A DNA stretch of 64,000 nucleotides from Bacteroidales bacterium (GTDB lineage: Bacteria; Bacteroidota; Bacteroidia; Bacteroidales; UBA1715), in contig JADKDL010000013.1 in NCBI GenBank assembly GCA_016714605.1, positions 124,001 through 188,000 on the forward strand. Reading direction: 5' to 3'. Below the pieces are notes generated by a model. The model was not told the DNA's origin, ran no database searches, and saw nothing but the letters and a program-made list of their open reading frames with translations. Positions 1 to 9,178 of the stretch are shown here, one piece after another. Position 1 is the stretch's first letter. Every line of letters begins with the position of its first letter. The translations under genes were made by a program, and so were the position numbers.

Positions 1-517
1 CAATACCAACATAAGCTGTATCCCAACGAACTTCGCCTCTTGCTACTGCCAATGAATCTTCAATATCTCCTTTTTTCGAGATTTCCATTACAGAATCTTG
101 TTTCATAAACTGAATGAGAGAGTCTATATTTGAACAATATCTTAAATATTTTGATTTATAAACTACCTGAACTTCTCTTATATCTCTCAATCTTTCGGCA
201 ACAACAACAAATCTTTTTTGTTTTACTTCTTCAAACTCAATTGGTTTTTGAATACCTGATAGTAATGCATAGCTGAATATTACCACGAAAACTACCGATA
301 ATGAAGTGAGAACTATTTTAGTATTATAAAAAAATGCTACAATACTGTTTTTAGATTTATCAATAGTATTGTACATATTGTCTTTCATTGAGACAGAACC
401 TGAAATTTTTGCTACAAACATTAACAAATTCAATACAGCAAAATAGATTAGCACAAGCAAGAACACTATACCAAAAAAATAGGCTATAGATTTACCCAAT
501 AAAAATAAAATTTCCAT
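1..517 (-). CDS. Membrane protein of unknown function, 3' end missing
   Basis: The reading frame begins with ATG at 517 and runs leftward off the window edge without a stop, giving 172 codons. Residues about 12-36 and 68-87 are hydrophobic and look like two membrane helices separated by a short basic loop (SMKDNMYNTIDKSKNS). The part after residue 95 is charged and probably faces the periplasm; it includes a stretch around RLRDIREVQVVYKSKYLRY. I have the impression of similar Bacteroidota proteins of unknown role but cannot assign a family. It is divergent from the helicase gene at 601, with an 83-bp gap between the starts. Confidence 0.7.
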   Translation of the reverse strand, partial: MEILFLLGKSIAYFFGIVFLLVLIYFAVLNLLMFVAKISGSVSMKDNMYNTIDKSKNSIVAFFYNTKIVLTSLSVVFVVIFSYALLSGIQKPIEFEEVKQKRFVVVAERLRDIREVQVVYKSKYLRYCSNIDSLIQFMKQDSVMEISKKGDIEDSLAVARGEVRWDTAYVGI

Positions 518-600
518 CTTTTCAAATTTTAATTACAGTTTTTAGCAAAATTATGATTTTATTTGAGACTTCATAACGTAACTATTCAATTTTTAATAAA

Positions 601-2013
601 ATGTTGAAAGATTTTATTCTGTCTCTTTTTAATAAGAGTTTTTCTGGTTCATTTACTCAATCGCAAACCAATGCTATCGACTCACTTTCAACATTTATAT
701 CAGACCTCGATGAACATTCTTTATTCATTTTGCATGGTTTTGCAGGTACCGGAAAAACAACGCTAATTAGTTCTATTATAGAAGTTTTGCAGTTGCTTAA
801 ATTCAATTCAGTGCTATTGGCTCCTACAGGAAAGGCTGCAAAGATCATTTCTCTTTATAGTAATAAGCCTGCATTTACGATTCATAAGACCATTTACCGA
901 CAAAAAAATAACTATTCTGCGTCTGGAAGTTTTGATTTGAATTTCAACACGTATTCAAATACTTTTTTTATAGTCGATGAAGCTTCAATGATTTCTGACC
1001 AAGAAATGCCTAACGCGGTGTTTGGTTCAGGTAGATTGTTGCAAGACCTTATGAGCTTTGCCTATAATAACAAAAACTGTCGCCTTATCTTGGTTGGCGA
1101 TACTGCTCAATTGCCTCCGGTTGGACTTGAGAGCGGCCCTGCTTTAGACAAAGACTATATAGAAAGGCAGTTTGATAAGAATGTATATTATACCTCGCTT
1201 ACCGATGTTGTGAGACAGGCGGAGTCATCGGATATTTTAATGAATGCAACCCAACTAAGAGAGCTTATTTTTTCATTTACACCTCAAATTCCAAAATTTG
1301 TTGTTAATAATAATTCTCAAATTGAGGCTGTTTCAGGAAACGATGCAGTGAATTTAATTGCCGATTCTTATGCTGCTGTGGGAATACATGATACAATTAT
1401 TATTACCAAATCAAATAAATTAGCTAACATTTACAATAATGGAATAAGAAACCGCATACTTTGGCATGAAGAGAAAATTTCGGTTGGCGACTATATAATG
1501 ATAGTAAAAAACAATTATTATTGGATAAAAGACAATCCCAAATTGGCTTTTATTGCTAATGGCGATACTGCTAAGATAACATCCATAAAACGTTTCCATG
1601 AACTGTATAATAAAACATTTGCTTCGGTGACTTTGTTTCTAACCGATTATGAAATTGAATTTGATGCCATTATTTTACTAGATACCCTTAGTTCAGAATC
1701 GGCAGCACTCACTGCTACCGAAAGCAATGATTTTTTCCTGGCCGTTATGGACGACTATGCCGACTTGAAAAGCAAAAAAGAGAAATATGATGCCATGAAA
1801 ACGAATAAATATTTCAACGCCTTGCAAGTGAAATTTGCCTATGCAGTAACCTGCCACAAAGCACAAGGCGGACAATGGAAAAATGTTTTCATAGATCATG
1901 GTTATATAAAAGAGGTGAGTCCGTCGGTAGATATGCTCAAGTGGTTTTACACTGCCATAACACGCTCGAAAGAAAAAATATACTTTATAAATTTGCATCA
2001 GGAGTTTCAGTAG
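601..2013 (+). CDS. RecD/PIF1-like ATP-dependent DNA helicase
   Basis: A 470-residue superfamily 1 helicase. Walker A is GFAGTGKTT at residues 46-54, motif Ia is near LAPTGKAA (73-80), Walker B is VDEASM (125-130), and motif III is GDTAQLPPV (166-174). The C-terminal UvrD_C_2 part shows TCHKAQGGQW and TAITRSKEKIY, the usual motifs V and VI. This layout matches the short single-subunit RecD-like helicases of Bacteroidota that are often annotated as AAA ATPase or exodeoxyribonuclease V alpha. It lacks the long N-terminal domain of RecD2. The expected role is DNA unwinding in repair or recombination, which is inference. No neighbour supports a RecBCD complex; it stands alone next to a repeat-rich spacer. 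Confidence 0.88.
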   Translation: MLKDFILSLFNKSFSGSFTQSQTNAIDSLSTFISDLDEHSLFILHGFAGTGKTTLISSIIEVLQLLKFNSVLLAPTGKAAKIISLYSNKPAFTIHKTIYRQKNNYSASGSFDLNFNTYSNTFFIVDEASMISDQEMPNAVFGSGRLLQDLMSFAYNNKNCRLILVGDTAQLPPVGLESGPALDKDYIERQFDKNVYYTSLTDVVRQAESSDILMNATQLRELIFSFTPQIPKFVVNNNSQIEAVSGNDAVNLIADSYAAVGIHDTIIITKSNKLANIYNNGIRNRILWHEEKISVGDYIMIVKNNYYWIKDNPKLAFIANGDTAKITSIKRFHELYNKTFASVTLFLTDYEIEFDAIILLDTLSSESAALTATESNDFFLAVMDDYADLKSKKEKYDAMKTNKYFNALQVKFAYAVTCHKAQGGQWKNVFIDHGYIKEVSPSVDMLKWFYTAITRSKEKIYFINLHQEFQ

Positions 2014-2192
2014 CGAAAATATGTGAATTTTCTTTGATCAAAAAAATGATAAAATTTGGTAGATTATTCCATTTAAACGCACGTCCGTGCGTCTCACGGG
2101 TGGAACAGAATGATGCCTGTTGATGATTTTATGTGAATTGAATTATTAAACATGGTGTTTGAAAACTGCAATTTTCAGGTAGCAACGAATTT

Positions 2193-2391
2193 CCCCGTAG
2201 AGACGCACGGACGTGCGTCTCAATATTAAGGACGTGCATCTCCTAATATTGTCTGAATCAGGATTTATAGGATAAAATGATTTACAGGAATTATTTATAT
2301 TCAGAATATAAATAATTGGTTGTGTGTTTCAATATTAATTGTTTCATTATTATTAATGTTCTGGAGACGCACGTCCGTGCGTCTCTACGGG
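2193..2391. mobile_element. REPIN-like element, copy 1
   Basis: The left arm (2193-2221) reads CCCCGTAGAGACGCACGG followed by ACGTGCGTCTC, itself a palindrome. The right arm (2364-2391) is its inverted counterpart ending CTCTACGGG. Two REP palindromes in inverted orientation about 200 bp apart match the definition of a REPIN mobilised by a RAYT transposase; such a transposase is encoded at 9179-10051. The element encodes nothing. Confidence 0.75.
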
Positions 2392-2482
2392 AGGTACAGA
2401 TTGATGCCTGTTGATGATTTATGTGAATTGAATTATTAAACGAGGTGTTTGAAAACTGCAATTTTCAGGTAACAACGAATTT

Positions 2483-2703
2483 CCCCGTAGAGACGCACGG
2501 ACGTGCGTCTCCATATTAAGGACGTGTTTCTCTAATATTAAGGACGTGCATCTCCTAATATTGTCTGAATCAGGATTTATAGGATAAAATGATTTACAGG
2601 AATTTTTTATATTCAGAATATAAATAATTGGTTGTGTGTTTCAATATTAATTGTTTCATTATTATTAATGTTCTGGAGACGCACGTCCGTGCGTCTCTAC
2701 GGG
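2483..2703. mobile_element. REPIN-like element, copy 2
   Basis: Same structure as copy 1, with arms at 2483-2511 and 2676-2703. The interior holds one extra degenerate GGACGTGxxTCTC unit relative to copy 1, so the copies differ by internal repeat number. Confidence 0.75.
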
Positions 2704-2863
2704 AGGTTTCGGTAGACAAATCTTGAGTTATTTCGTTTAGTTGAAAACTTCATTGAAAACATTGAAGTAGGTGAGGTTATATGGCTTGAAACAACTGCAA
2801 AGACGGTTACAAATAAAATCAGATTGCAAACAATTAAAGGAATTCTATTATACCGTAAATAAT

Positions 2864-2888
2864 AAAAGGGAACATAAGCTCCCTTTTT
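2864..2888. terminator. Bidirectional intrinsic terminator
   Basis: An 8-bp stem AAAAGGGA / TCCCTTTT with loop ACATAAGC is followed by a T-run on the plus strand and also by a T-run on the minus strand. It could end the plus-strand gene remnant and the minus-strand candidate RNA. Confidence 0.65.
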
Positions 2889-2947
2889 GTTGAGACGGGT
2901 TTTTTTATAGCAGCCTCGATCCCGATTAAAGGACACTGCGACCGTTC
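2864..2947 (-). ncRNA. Candidate small RNA next to the CRISPR array
   Basis: A minus-strand promoter match (TTTG at 2985-2982, 20-bp gap, TATATTTG at 2961-2954) would start transcription near 2947. The transcript would be about 85 nt, with no convincing open frame, ending at the hairpin at 2864-2888. This rests only on promoter and terminator spacing; no known family is recognised. Confidence 0.3.
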
Positions 2948-2953
2948 GACGAG

Positions 2954-2985
2954 CAAATATATACCAATTAAAATGTAAAGTCAAA
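2954..2985 (-). promoter_or_regulatory. Bacteroidota-type promoter, leftward
   Basis: Perfect -33 TTTG and -7 TATATTTG (consensus TAnnTTTG) with 20 bp between, read on the minus strand. It faces away from the array. Confidence 0.45.
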
Positions 2986-3015
2986 TATGTAACTAACAGC
3001 ATGTAAAATATAATG

Positions 3016-6000
3016 GTTGTGATTTGCTTTCAATTTGTATCTTTGACATATTAACAACAGCACAAGCAATATTTTGAAAATAAATAATGCTGTTGTGATT
3101 TGCTTTCAATTTGTATCTTTGACATATTAACAACAGCAAAAAACATCCCCATATCAAGCGCAGGAGTGTTGTGATTTGCTTTCAATTTGTATCTTTGACA
3201 TATTAACAACAGCGGAACTAAATTTATACCTAACTGGCATCATGTTGTGATTTGCTTTCAATTTGTATCTTTGACATATTAACAACAGCTTAGAAAAGTA
3301 AGTAATAAAGAATTTATGTTGTGATTTGCTTTCAATTTGTATCTTTGACATATTAACAACAGCTTTATTAATTTTTTTTTGCATGTATAATGGTTGTGAT
3401 TTGCTTTCAATTTGTATCTTTGACATATTAACAACAGCTCCAGTTTACAATTTAAAACATCGTTCTATGTTGTGATTTGCTTTCAATTTGTATCTTTGAC
3501 ATATTAACAACAGCTAAATGCAAGTCCAGTATCATGTTGGTTGTGTTGTGATTTGCTTTCAATTTGTATCTTTGACATATTAACAACAGCTAGCGGTAAA
3601 AATGTGGGATGGTAGAATAGGTTGTGATTTGCTTTCAATTTGTATCTTTGACATATTAACAACAGCTCTTAGCGTATATACGTAAAAAAAAATAAGGTTG
3701 TGATTTGCTTTCAATTTGTATCTTTGACATATTAACAACAGCTGCCGTGTCTTAATAATGTAGCTTCGTCGCGTTGTGATTTGCTTTCAATTTGTATCTT
3801 TGACATATTAACAACAGCTCGATGAAAGGTTCGGTTTAGTGATCAGTGGTTGTGATTTGCTTTCAATTTGTATCTTTGACATATTAACAACAGCTAGTAA
3901 GCTGCATACGTATTCAGTAGTTACGTTGTGATTTGCTTTCAATTTGTATCTTTGACATATTAACAACAGCTATGCGGATGTTTCCATCTTTATCTTCAGA
4001 GTTGTGATTTGCTTTCAATTTGTATCTTTGACATATTAACAACAGCTCCATTTACAACAAAAATACTCATCTGTAGTTGTGATTTGCTTTCAATTTGTAT
4101 CTTTGACATATTAACAACAGCGATATTTTTTTTATTTAGGCAAATATATGGTTGTGATTTGCTTTCAATTTGTATCTTTGACATATTAACAACAGCTTGA
4201 AATTCGTCGAGTTGCATAGTTATTTAGTTGTGATTTGCTTTCAATTTGTATCTTTGACATATTAACAACAGCTAAATATTCTCGATCATTGCAAAAAAAT
4301 TAGTTGTGATTTGCTTTCAATTTGTATCTTTGACATATTAACAACAGCTTTCCTTCCAACGCTTAAATGAACTACCTGTTGTGATTTGCTTTCAATTTGT
4401 ATCTTTGACATATTAACAACAGCTAACGTTTAATATAAGCTTTAATAATAGTGGTTGTGATTTGCTTTCAATTTGTATCTTTGACATATTAACAACAGCC
4501 TAATTATATTCAAAAAGTTGCCAATTATAGTTGTGATTTGCTTTCAATTTGTATCTTTGACATATTAACAACAGCAATCTTAGCGCGTTTTGCATTTAAA
4601 TTGGTGTTGTGATTTGCTTTCAATTTGTATCTTTGACATATTAACAACAGCTAAGAATTTCGTTGATGTTCATCTCTTCATGTTGTGATTTGCTTTCAAT
4701 TTGTATCTTTGACATATTAACAACAGCTAAGCAAGTTAAATAGAAAAAAAAGAGCCTGTTGTGATTTGCTTTCAATTTGTATCTTTGACATATTAACAAC
4801 AGCTGGTAAGAAAAAGAACATACTCATGGTTTGTTGTGATTTGCTTTCAATTTGTATCTTTGACATATTAACAACAGCGATTCTACTATATATTCATTTT
4901 GCGCTTTAGTTGTGATTTGCTTTCAATTTGTATCTTTGACATATTAACAACAGCTTTCGGAAGAAGAGCGTCTAGAAAAGGCAAGTTGTGATTTGCTTTC
5001 AATTTGTATCTTTGACATATTAACAACAGCTCTTCTACTAAATAATATGGTGGACATGTGTTGTGATTTGCTTTCAATTTGTATCTTTGACATATTAACA
5101 ACAGCTAAATACAATGAAGTAAACGACCTTGCTAAGTTGTGATTTGCTTTCAATTTGTATCTTTGACATATTAACAACAGCTTGAAATTCGTCGAGTTGC
5201 ATAGTTATTTAGTTGTGATTTGCTTTCAATTTGTATCTTTGACATATTAACAACAGCAGTTTGCCAAAAATCAGTGTGTTTTTCGTGTTGTGATTTGCTT
5301 TCAATTTGTATCTTTGACATATTAACAACAGCTAGAAACTCAATTTACAAGAGCTATGCAAAGTTGTGATTTGCTTTCAATTTGTATCTTTGACATATTA
5401 ACAACAGCACGGGAAATTTATGAATTTGATGAACTTGTGTTGTGATTTGCTTTCAATTTGTATCTTTGACATATTAACAACAGCTAACTGTCTGAGCTGG
5501 TTTTAGTCTCAATAGTTGTGATTTGCTTTCAATTTGTATCTTTGACATATTAACAACAGCTTTTCAGGATATACAAATCCACACCTCGGGTTGTGATTTG
5601 CTTTCAATTTGTATCTTTGACATATTAACAACAGCCGAAGTAATGACTGCCTTTGTCTGCATTTGTTGTGATTTGCTTTCAATTTGTATCTTTGACATAT
5701 TAACAACAGCTGAAAAAGTTTGTGCCTCTTTGCCCAACTAGTTGTGATTTGCTTTCAATTTGTATCTTTGACATATTAACAACAGCCGAAATTCCATGTT
5801 TTTACAGTCATATCATGTTGTGATTTGCTTTCAATTTGTATCTTTGACAATTAACAACAGCAGTTGGTGATTCTGAACCGACAATAGGTTTGTTGTGATT
5901 TGCTTTCAATTTGTATCTTTGACATATTAACAACAGCTAATGTGTATAAGGAGGAGGATGTATTCAAGTTGTGATTTGCTTTCAATTTGTATCTTTGACA

Positions 6001-7680
6001 TATTAACAACAGCAAAACGTCAATAATTCATGTAAAGCAGTATGTTGTGATTTGCTTTCAATTTGTATCTTTGACATATTAACAACAGCAAATTCTTCCA
6101 TCCGTCAAAATCTATTACTGTTGTGATTTGCTTTCAATTTGTATCTTTGACATATTAACAACAGCACATTTAGCAGCTAATCCAGTAGCTTCAATGTTGT
6201 GATTTGCTTTCAATTTGTATCTTTGACATATTAACAACAGCAATTTAATTCTTTGTAAGAACAAATACTATGTTGTGATTTGCTTTCAATTTGTATCTTT
6301 GACATATTAACAACAGCTTGAAACTTAACGGCAGTAATAATCAGCTTGTTGTGATTTGCTTTCAATTTGTATCTTTGACATATTAACAACAGCTAAGTTT
6401 CTTAAAACATTACTGCAATTTAGTTGTGATTTGCTTTCAATTTGTATCTTTGACATATTAACAACAGCTTGTACCTGATAATTCAATAACTCTTGGTAGT
6501 TGTGATTTGCTTTCAATTTGTATCTTTGACATATTAACAACAGCCTTTGTATCAGTATCAGTATCAGTATCAGTGTTGTGATTTGCTTTCAATTTGTATC
6601 TTTGACATATTAACAACAGCATTTATTTATTATTTTATGTTAAATTTTTGTTGTGATTTGCTTTCAATTTGTATCTTTGACATATTAACAACAGCGATAG
6701 AACCTTTATTTTCGCTCGTTAAACTGTTGTGATTTGCTTTCAATTTGTATCTTTGACATATTAACAACAGCAGGTAATGTTGATGATGCTCGTTTGGACT
6801 TGTTGTGATTTGCTTTCAATTTGTATCTTTGACATATTAACAACAGCAACGTGTATATGGAATACCTGATAGCATAGGTTGTGATTTGCTTTCAATTTGT
6901 ATCTTTGACATATTAACAACAGCGCCATTGTTTAATAAATTAAAGACATTACTGTTGTGATTTGCTTTCAATTTGTATCTTTGACATATTAACAACAGCT
7001 GAATTGAATATTTTTAAACATCTCATCTGTTGTGATTTGCTTTCAATTTGTATCTTTGACATATTAACAACAGCTCTTTGTCAGTATCAGTATCAGTATC
7101 AATAGTTGTGATTTGCTTTCAATTTGTATCTTTGACATATTAACAACAGCAAAGAATCTAAAAAAGAAAAACTACCTTACGTTGTGATTTGCTTTCAATT
7201 TGTATCTTTGACATATTAACAACAGCCTATACCACGGGTTGGCTGCTGTATTTTTGTTGTGATTTGCTTTCAATTTGTATCTTTGACATATTAACAACAG
7301 CCTATTTTTATACCCCAGCTCTCTCTTTGTAGTTGTGATTTGCTTTCAATTTGTATCTTTGACATATTAACAACAGCATAGACTTAAAAAAGTGTTACCG
7401 AAATATGTTGTGATTTGCTTTCAATTTGTATCTTTGACATATTAACAACAGCTAATATTGAATTTTAATAGCAAGAGTTCATGTTGTGATTTGCTTTCAA
7501 TTTGTATCTTTGACATATTAACAACAGCGGTACTTTTTGGTAGTGACACCCCAATGATGTTGTGATTTGCTTTCAATTTGTATCTTTGACATATTAACAA
7601 CAGCGGGCTATGCAAACAAATACAGCCACATGGTGTTGTGATTTGCTTTCAATTTGTATCTTTGACATATTAACAACAGC
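3016..7680 (+). CRISPR. Type II-C CRISPR array, 62 repeats and 61 spacers
   Basis: I counted 62 copies of a 46-bp repeat, GTTGTGATTTGCTTTCAATT at its 5' end and TATTAACAACAGC at its 3' end, separated by 28-30 bp spacers (mostly 30). All copies look identical except the 38th (5817-5861), which lacks one T in the ACATATT segment. The repeat closely resembles the Bacteroidota type II-C repeats. The plus strand is assigned as the crRNA strand because the tracrRNA at 15896-15970 pairs with the repeat 5' part in that orientation. Each repeat holds TATCTTTG at positions 23-30, a match to the -7 promoter box. Spacer 16 (4197-4226) and spacer 29 (5182-5211) are identical. Spacers 47 and 54 both consist of ATCAGT hexanucleotide repeats. 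Near-perfect repeats and the large size suggest recent activity. The leader end cannot be decided from sequence alone. Confidence 0.98.
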
Positions 7681-7757
7681 AGACCTCAGTTTAATGAGTT
7701 GTTTGTTAGTTATTTACAAAGATTTTAGGATCAAAAAAGTATTTGTTGTTTATGTTC

Positions 7758-7792
7758 AATTCGGAGTGCGACTCAAAGTCGCACCCCGAATT
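7758..7792. repeat. Perfect-arm hairpin with GACTCAAAGTC core
   Basis: AATTCGG(A)GTGCGACT / AGTCGCACCCCGAATT around loop CAA. It lies between the last CRISPR repeat and the end of cas2, where it could terminate cas2 transcription. The core recurs at 10957-10990 and in related form at 15819-15847. Confidence 0.7.
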
Positions 7793-7813
7793 AATATGCT
7801 AATTAATTTTTAT

Positions 7814-8149
7814 CTAAAACAGCGACAATTGCTGTGGTCCTGCCGGTACATCGGTTGGTTTCTTGCTGTAGAATATTTCCATCAGTCCAAATTGCTTGTC
7901 GGTTACCATGAGTATACCCACTTTTCCGGTTTCGGGTAGCAACTGTTTTACTCGTTTTATGTGTACTTCTGCATTTTCTCTACTAGGGCAACAGCGTAGG
8001 TAGATGGAAAACTGAAACATAGTAAAACCGTCTTTGAGCAGATTGGTCCGAAATACCGATGCCGCTTTGCGCTCTTTCTTGGTTTCGGTAGGGAGGTCAA
8101 AAAGTACCAGTATCCACATAACTCTATATTCGTTAAATCTGTTATACAT
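7814..8149 (-). CDS. cas2: CRISPR-associated endonuclease Cas2 (type II-C)
   Basis: A 111-residue protein with the ferredoxin-fold start WILVLFDLPTET, where the conserved acidic residue is Asp18, followed by GFTMFQFSIYLR and TDKQFGLMEIF. These are signatures of Cas2 from Bacteroidota type II-C loci. Cas2 dimers bridge two Cas1 dimers in the complex that integrates new spacers. The gene is last in the minus-strand series cas9 - RAYT - cas1 - cas2, starts 28 bp after cas1 and ends 133 bp from the array. Length and motifs look intact, so adaptation is probably functional. Confidence 0.97.
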   Translation of the reverse strand: MYNRFNEYRVMWILVLFDLPTETKKERKAASVFRTNLLKDGFTMFQFSIYLRCCPSRENAEVHIKRVKQLLPETGKVGILMVTDKQFGLMEIFYSKKPTDVPAGPQQLSLF

Positions 8150-8177
8150 AATTTCTATGGTTTACTTGCGGTGTAAA

Positions 8178-9107
8178 TTAAACATCAAAAAAATCATGTA
8201 TCAGCGGATAGACTATTTTCCTTGCCTCGCCACTAAAACATTTATATACCGATGTGGTAGTCTGCTGCATAGCAACCATGAGCGGACTGCGTTTACCTTG
8301 TATAACCACATCGAGCGTAGGTATGCTCAGTAGTTGCGTTTTAATGGATTTAGACAACTCGCTGAAATCTTCTCCTGATTCTACTATAGAGTAAACCAGT
8401 GCATCGACATACGGGCGATAGGGTTCCATAATATCGTCGGCTAGGCAATAGGCATTATATTTATTGTCATGATGAATACCCAAGGTAGGCAACAAGCCCG
8501 ATGCCACCAACGAACGTGCCGTTATGGCTCTCAGTATTGCATAGCCATAGTTAAGCAAATTGTTGGGTGGAGCTTCTTCTCTACCGCGTTTAAAATTCTC
8601 AATCATACCAAACAGTTTGGGCCAATAGTAAGCCGCAGCCCGTGCTTCATGGTTTGCAGCATCGGCACTTTGCACTTCTTTTGCCCAGTGTTTCATGTTT
8701 TTTATAGGCACGTCGAGCAATATCAGGTTCGATGCCTGATTCAGAATCTTAGCCTTAACCGTCTGTTGCCAAAGCTGTTTGCAGAGCGGCTTGGTAGCAT
8801 CTATCTGGTCTCTAAACCGTTCGTGTTGTATCTTATTGCCCGAAAGAGGCAAAAACAAGCCCTCGGGCATGTGAGTTTCTCCGCAACAGATGAGCGAGAT
8901 ATTGTTGTCTAAAAGCGCTTGTAGCAAAGCCTGAGTTATGGTCAGTTGCTTATTATCTAGAATCATTATCCCAATATCTTCAATCGGGATAGTATTTGCA
9001 CCGCTCAGGTTATCAAACCCTTGCGCATCGGGCAGGTTTATAACCAGTTGTTCATTTTTCAGCTTCAAATAAGCCGGATTACCAAAATAAAGTGTTCGTT
9101 TAATCAT
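8178..9107 (-). CDS. cas1: CRISPR-associated integrase Cas1 (type II)
   Basis: A 309-residue Cas1 beginning MIKRTLYFGNPAYL, typical of type II. Probable metal ligands are Glu154 (NHEARAAAYYW), His212 (GIHHDNKYNAY) and Asp225 (ADDIMEPYRP). With Cas2 it captures prespacers and inserts them at the leader-proximal repeat. The gene is intact, unlike cas9 in this assembly. Upstream lies the RAYT gene, 71 bp away on the same strand, so cas1-cas2 may be read through from it or use their own promoter. No cas4 or csn2 is present, which places the locus in subtype II-C. Confidence 0.97.
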   Translation of the reverse strand: MIKRTLYFGNPAYLKLKNEQLVINLPDAQGFDNLSGANTIPIEDIGIMILDNKQLTITQALLQALLDNNISLICCGETHMPEGLFLPLSGNKIQHERFRDQIDATKPLCKQLWQQTVKAKILNQASNLILLDVPIKNMKHWAKEVQSADAANHEARAAAYYWPKLFGMIENFKRGREEAPPNNLLNYGYAILRAITARSLVASGLLPTLGIHHDNKYNAYCLADDIMEPYRPYVDALVYSIVESGEDFSELSKSIKTQLLSIPTLDVVIQGKRSPLMVAMQQTTTSVYKCFSGEARKIVYPLIHDFFDV

Positions 9108-9178
9108 GATAAGGGAGGTTTTGTTTGAATAGGAATGAAAAGTTCTTTCTAAAAAACCCGTGCTTACCCCATTATCAT

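Larger units (their letters stand above)
2101..2703. repeat. Two tandem copies of a ~300-bp repeat unit carrying REPIN-type palindromes
   Basis: Units run 2101-2391 and 2392-2703. Each begins with a nearly identical ~90-bp lead (ATGCCTGTTGATGATT, then TTGAAAACTGCAATTTTCAG, then ACGAATTTCCCC) and ends with a REPIN pair of inverted palindromes. A solitary palindrome arm at 2077-2100 precedes unit 1, so the structure looks like repeated insertion or unequal recombination at the same site. The unit recurs at about 16410-16732. The interior also contains the phrase AGGATTTATAGGAT. Confidence 0.85.
2704..3015. other. Gene-free spacer between REPINs and CRISPR array
   Basis: I see no complete gene. 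An open stretch of 48 codons on the plus strand (2716-2862, ending KGILLYRK and a stop) could be the tail of a lost gene, because it ends directly before a terminator hairpin. On the minus strand there is a promoter-like pair of boxes and a possible small RNA, listed separately. Just before the first CRISPR repeat, TAACTAACAGC (2990-3000) resembles the 3' end of the CRISPR repeat, possibly a decayed terminal repeat. Confidence 0.4.

Noticed and set aside
2193..2703. REPIN repeats as a second CRISPR array
   Set aside because: The repeated parts are inverted palindromes with decaying internal units; there is no constant repeat with unique spacers of fixed length.
2697..3002. A 101-codon minus-strand frame next to the array
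   Set aside because: It spans a bidirectional terminator and a promoter match, and shows no protein features.
3154..7700. Open reading frames on both strands within the CRISPR array, with repeated peptides such as MSKIQIESKSQ and LLSICIFDILTTA
   Set aside because: They are translations of the CRISPR repeat in various frames and have no independent coding evidence.
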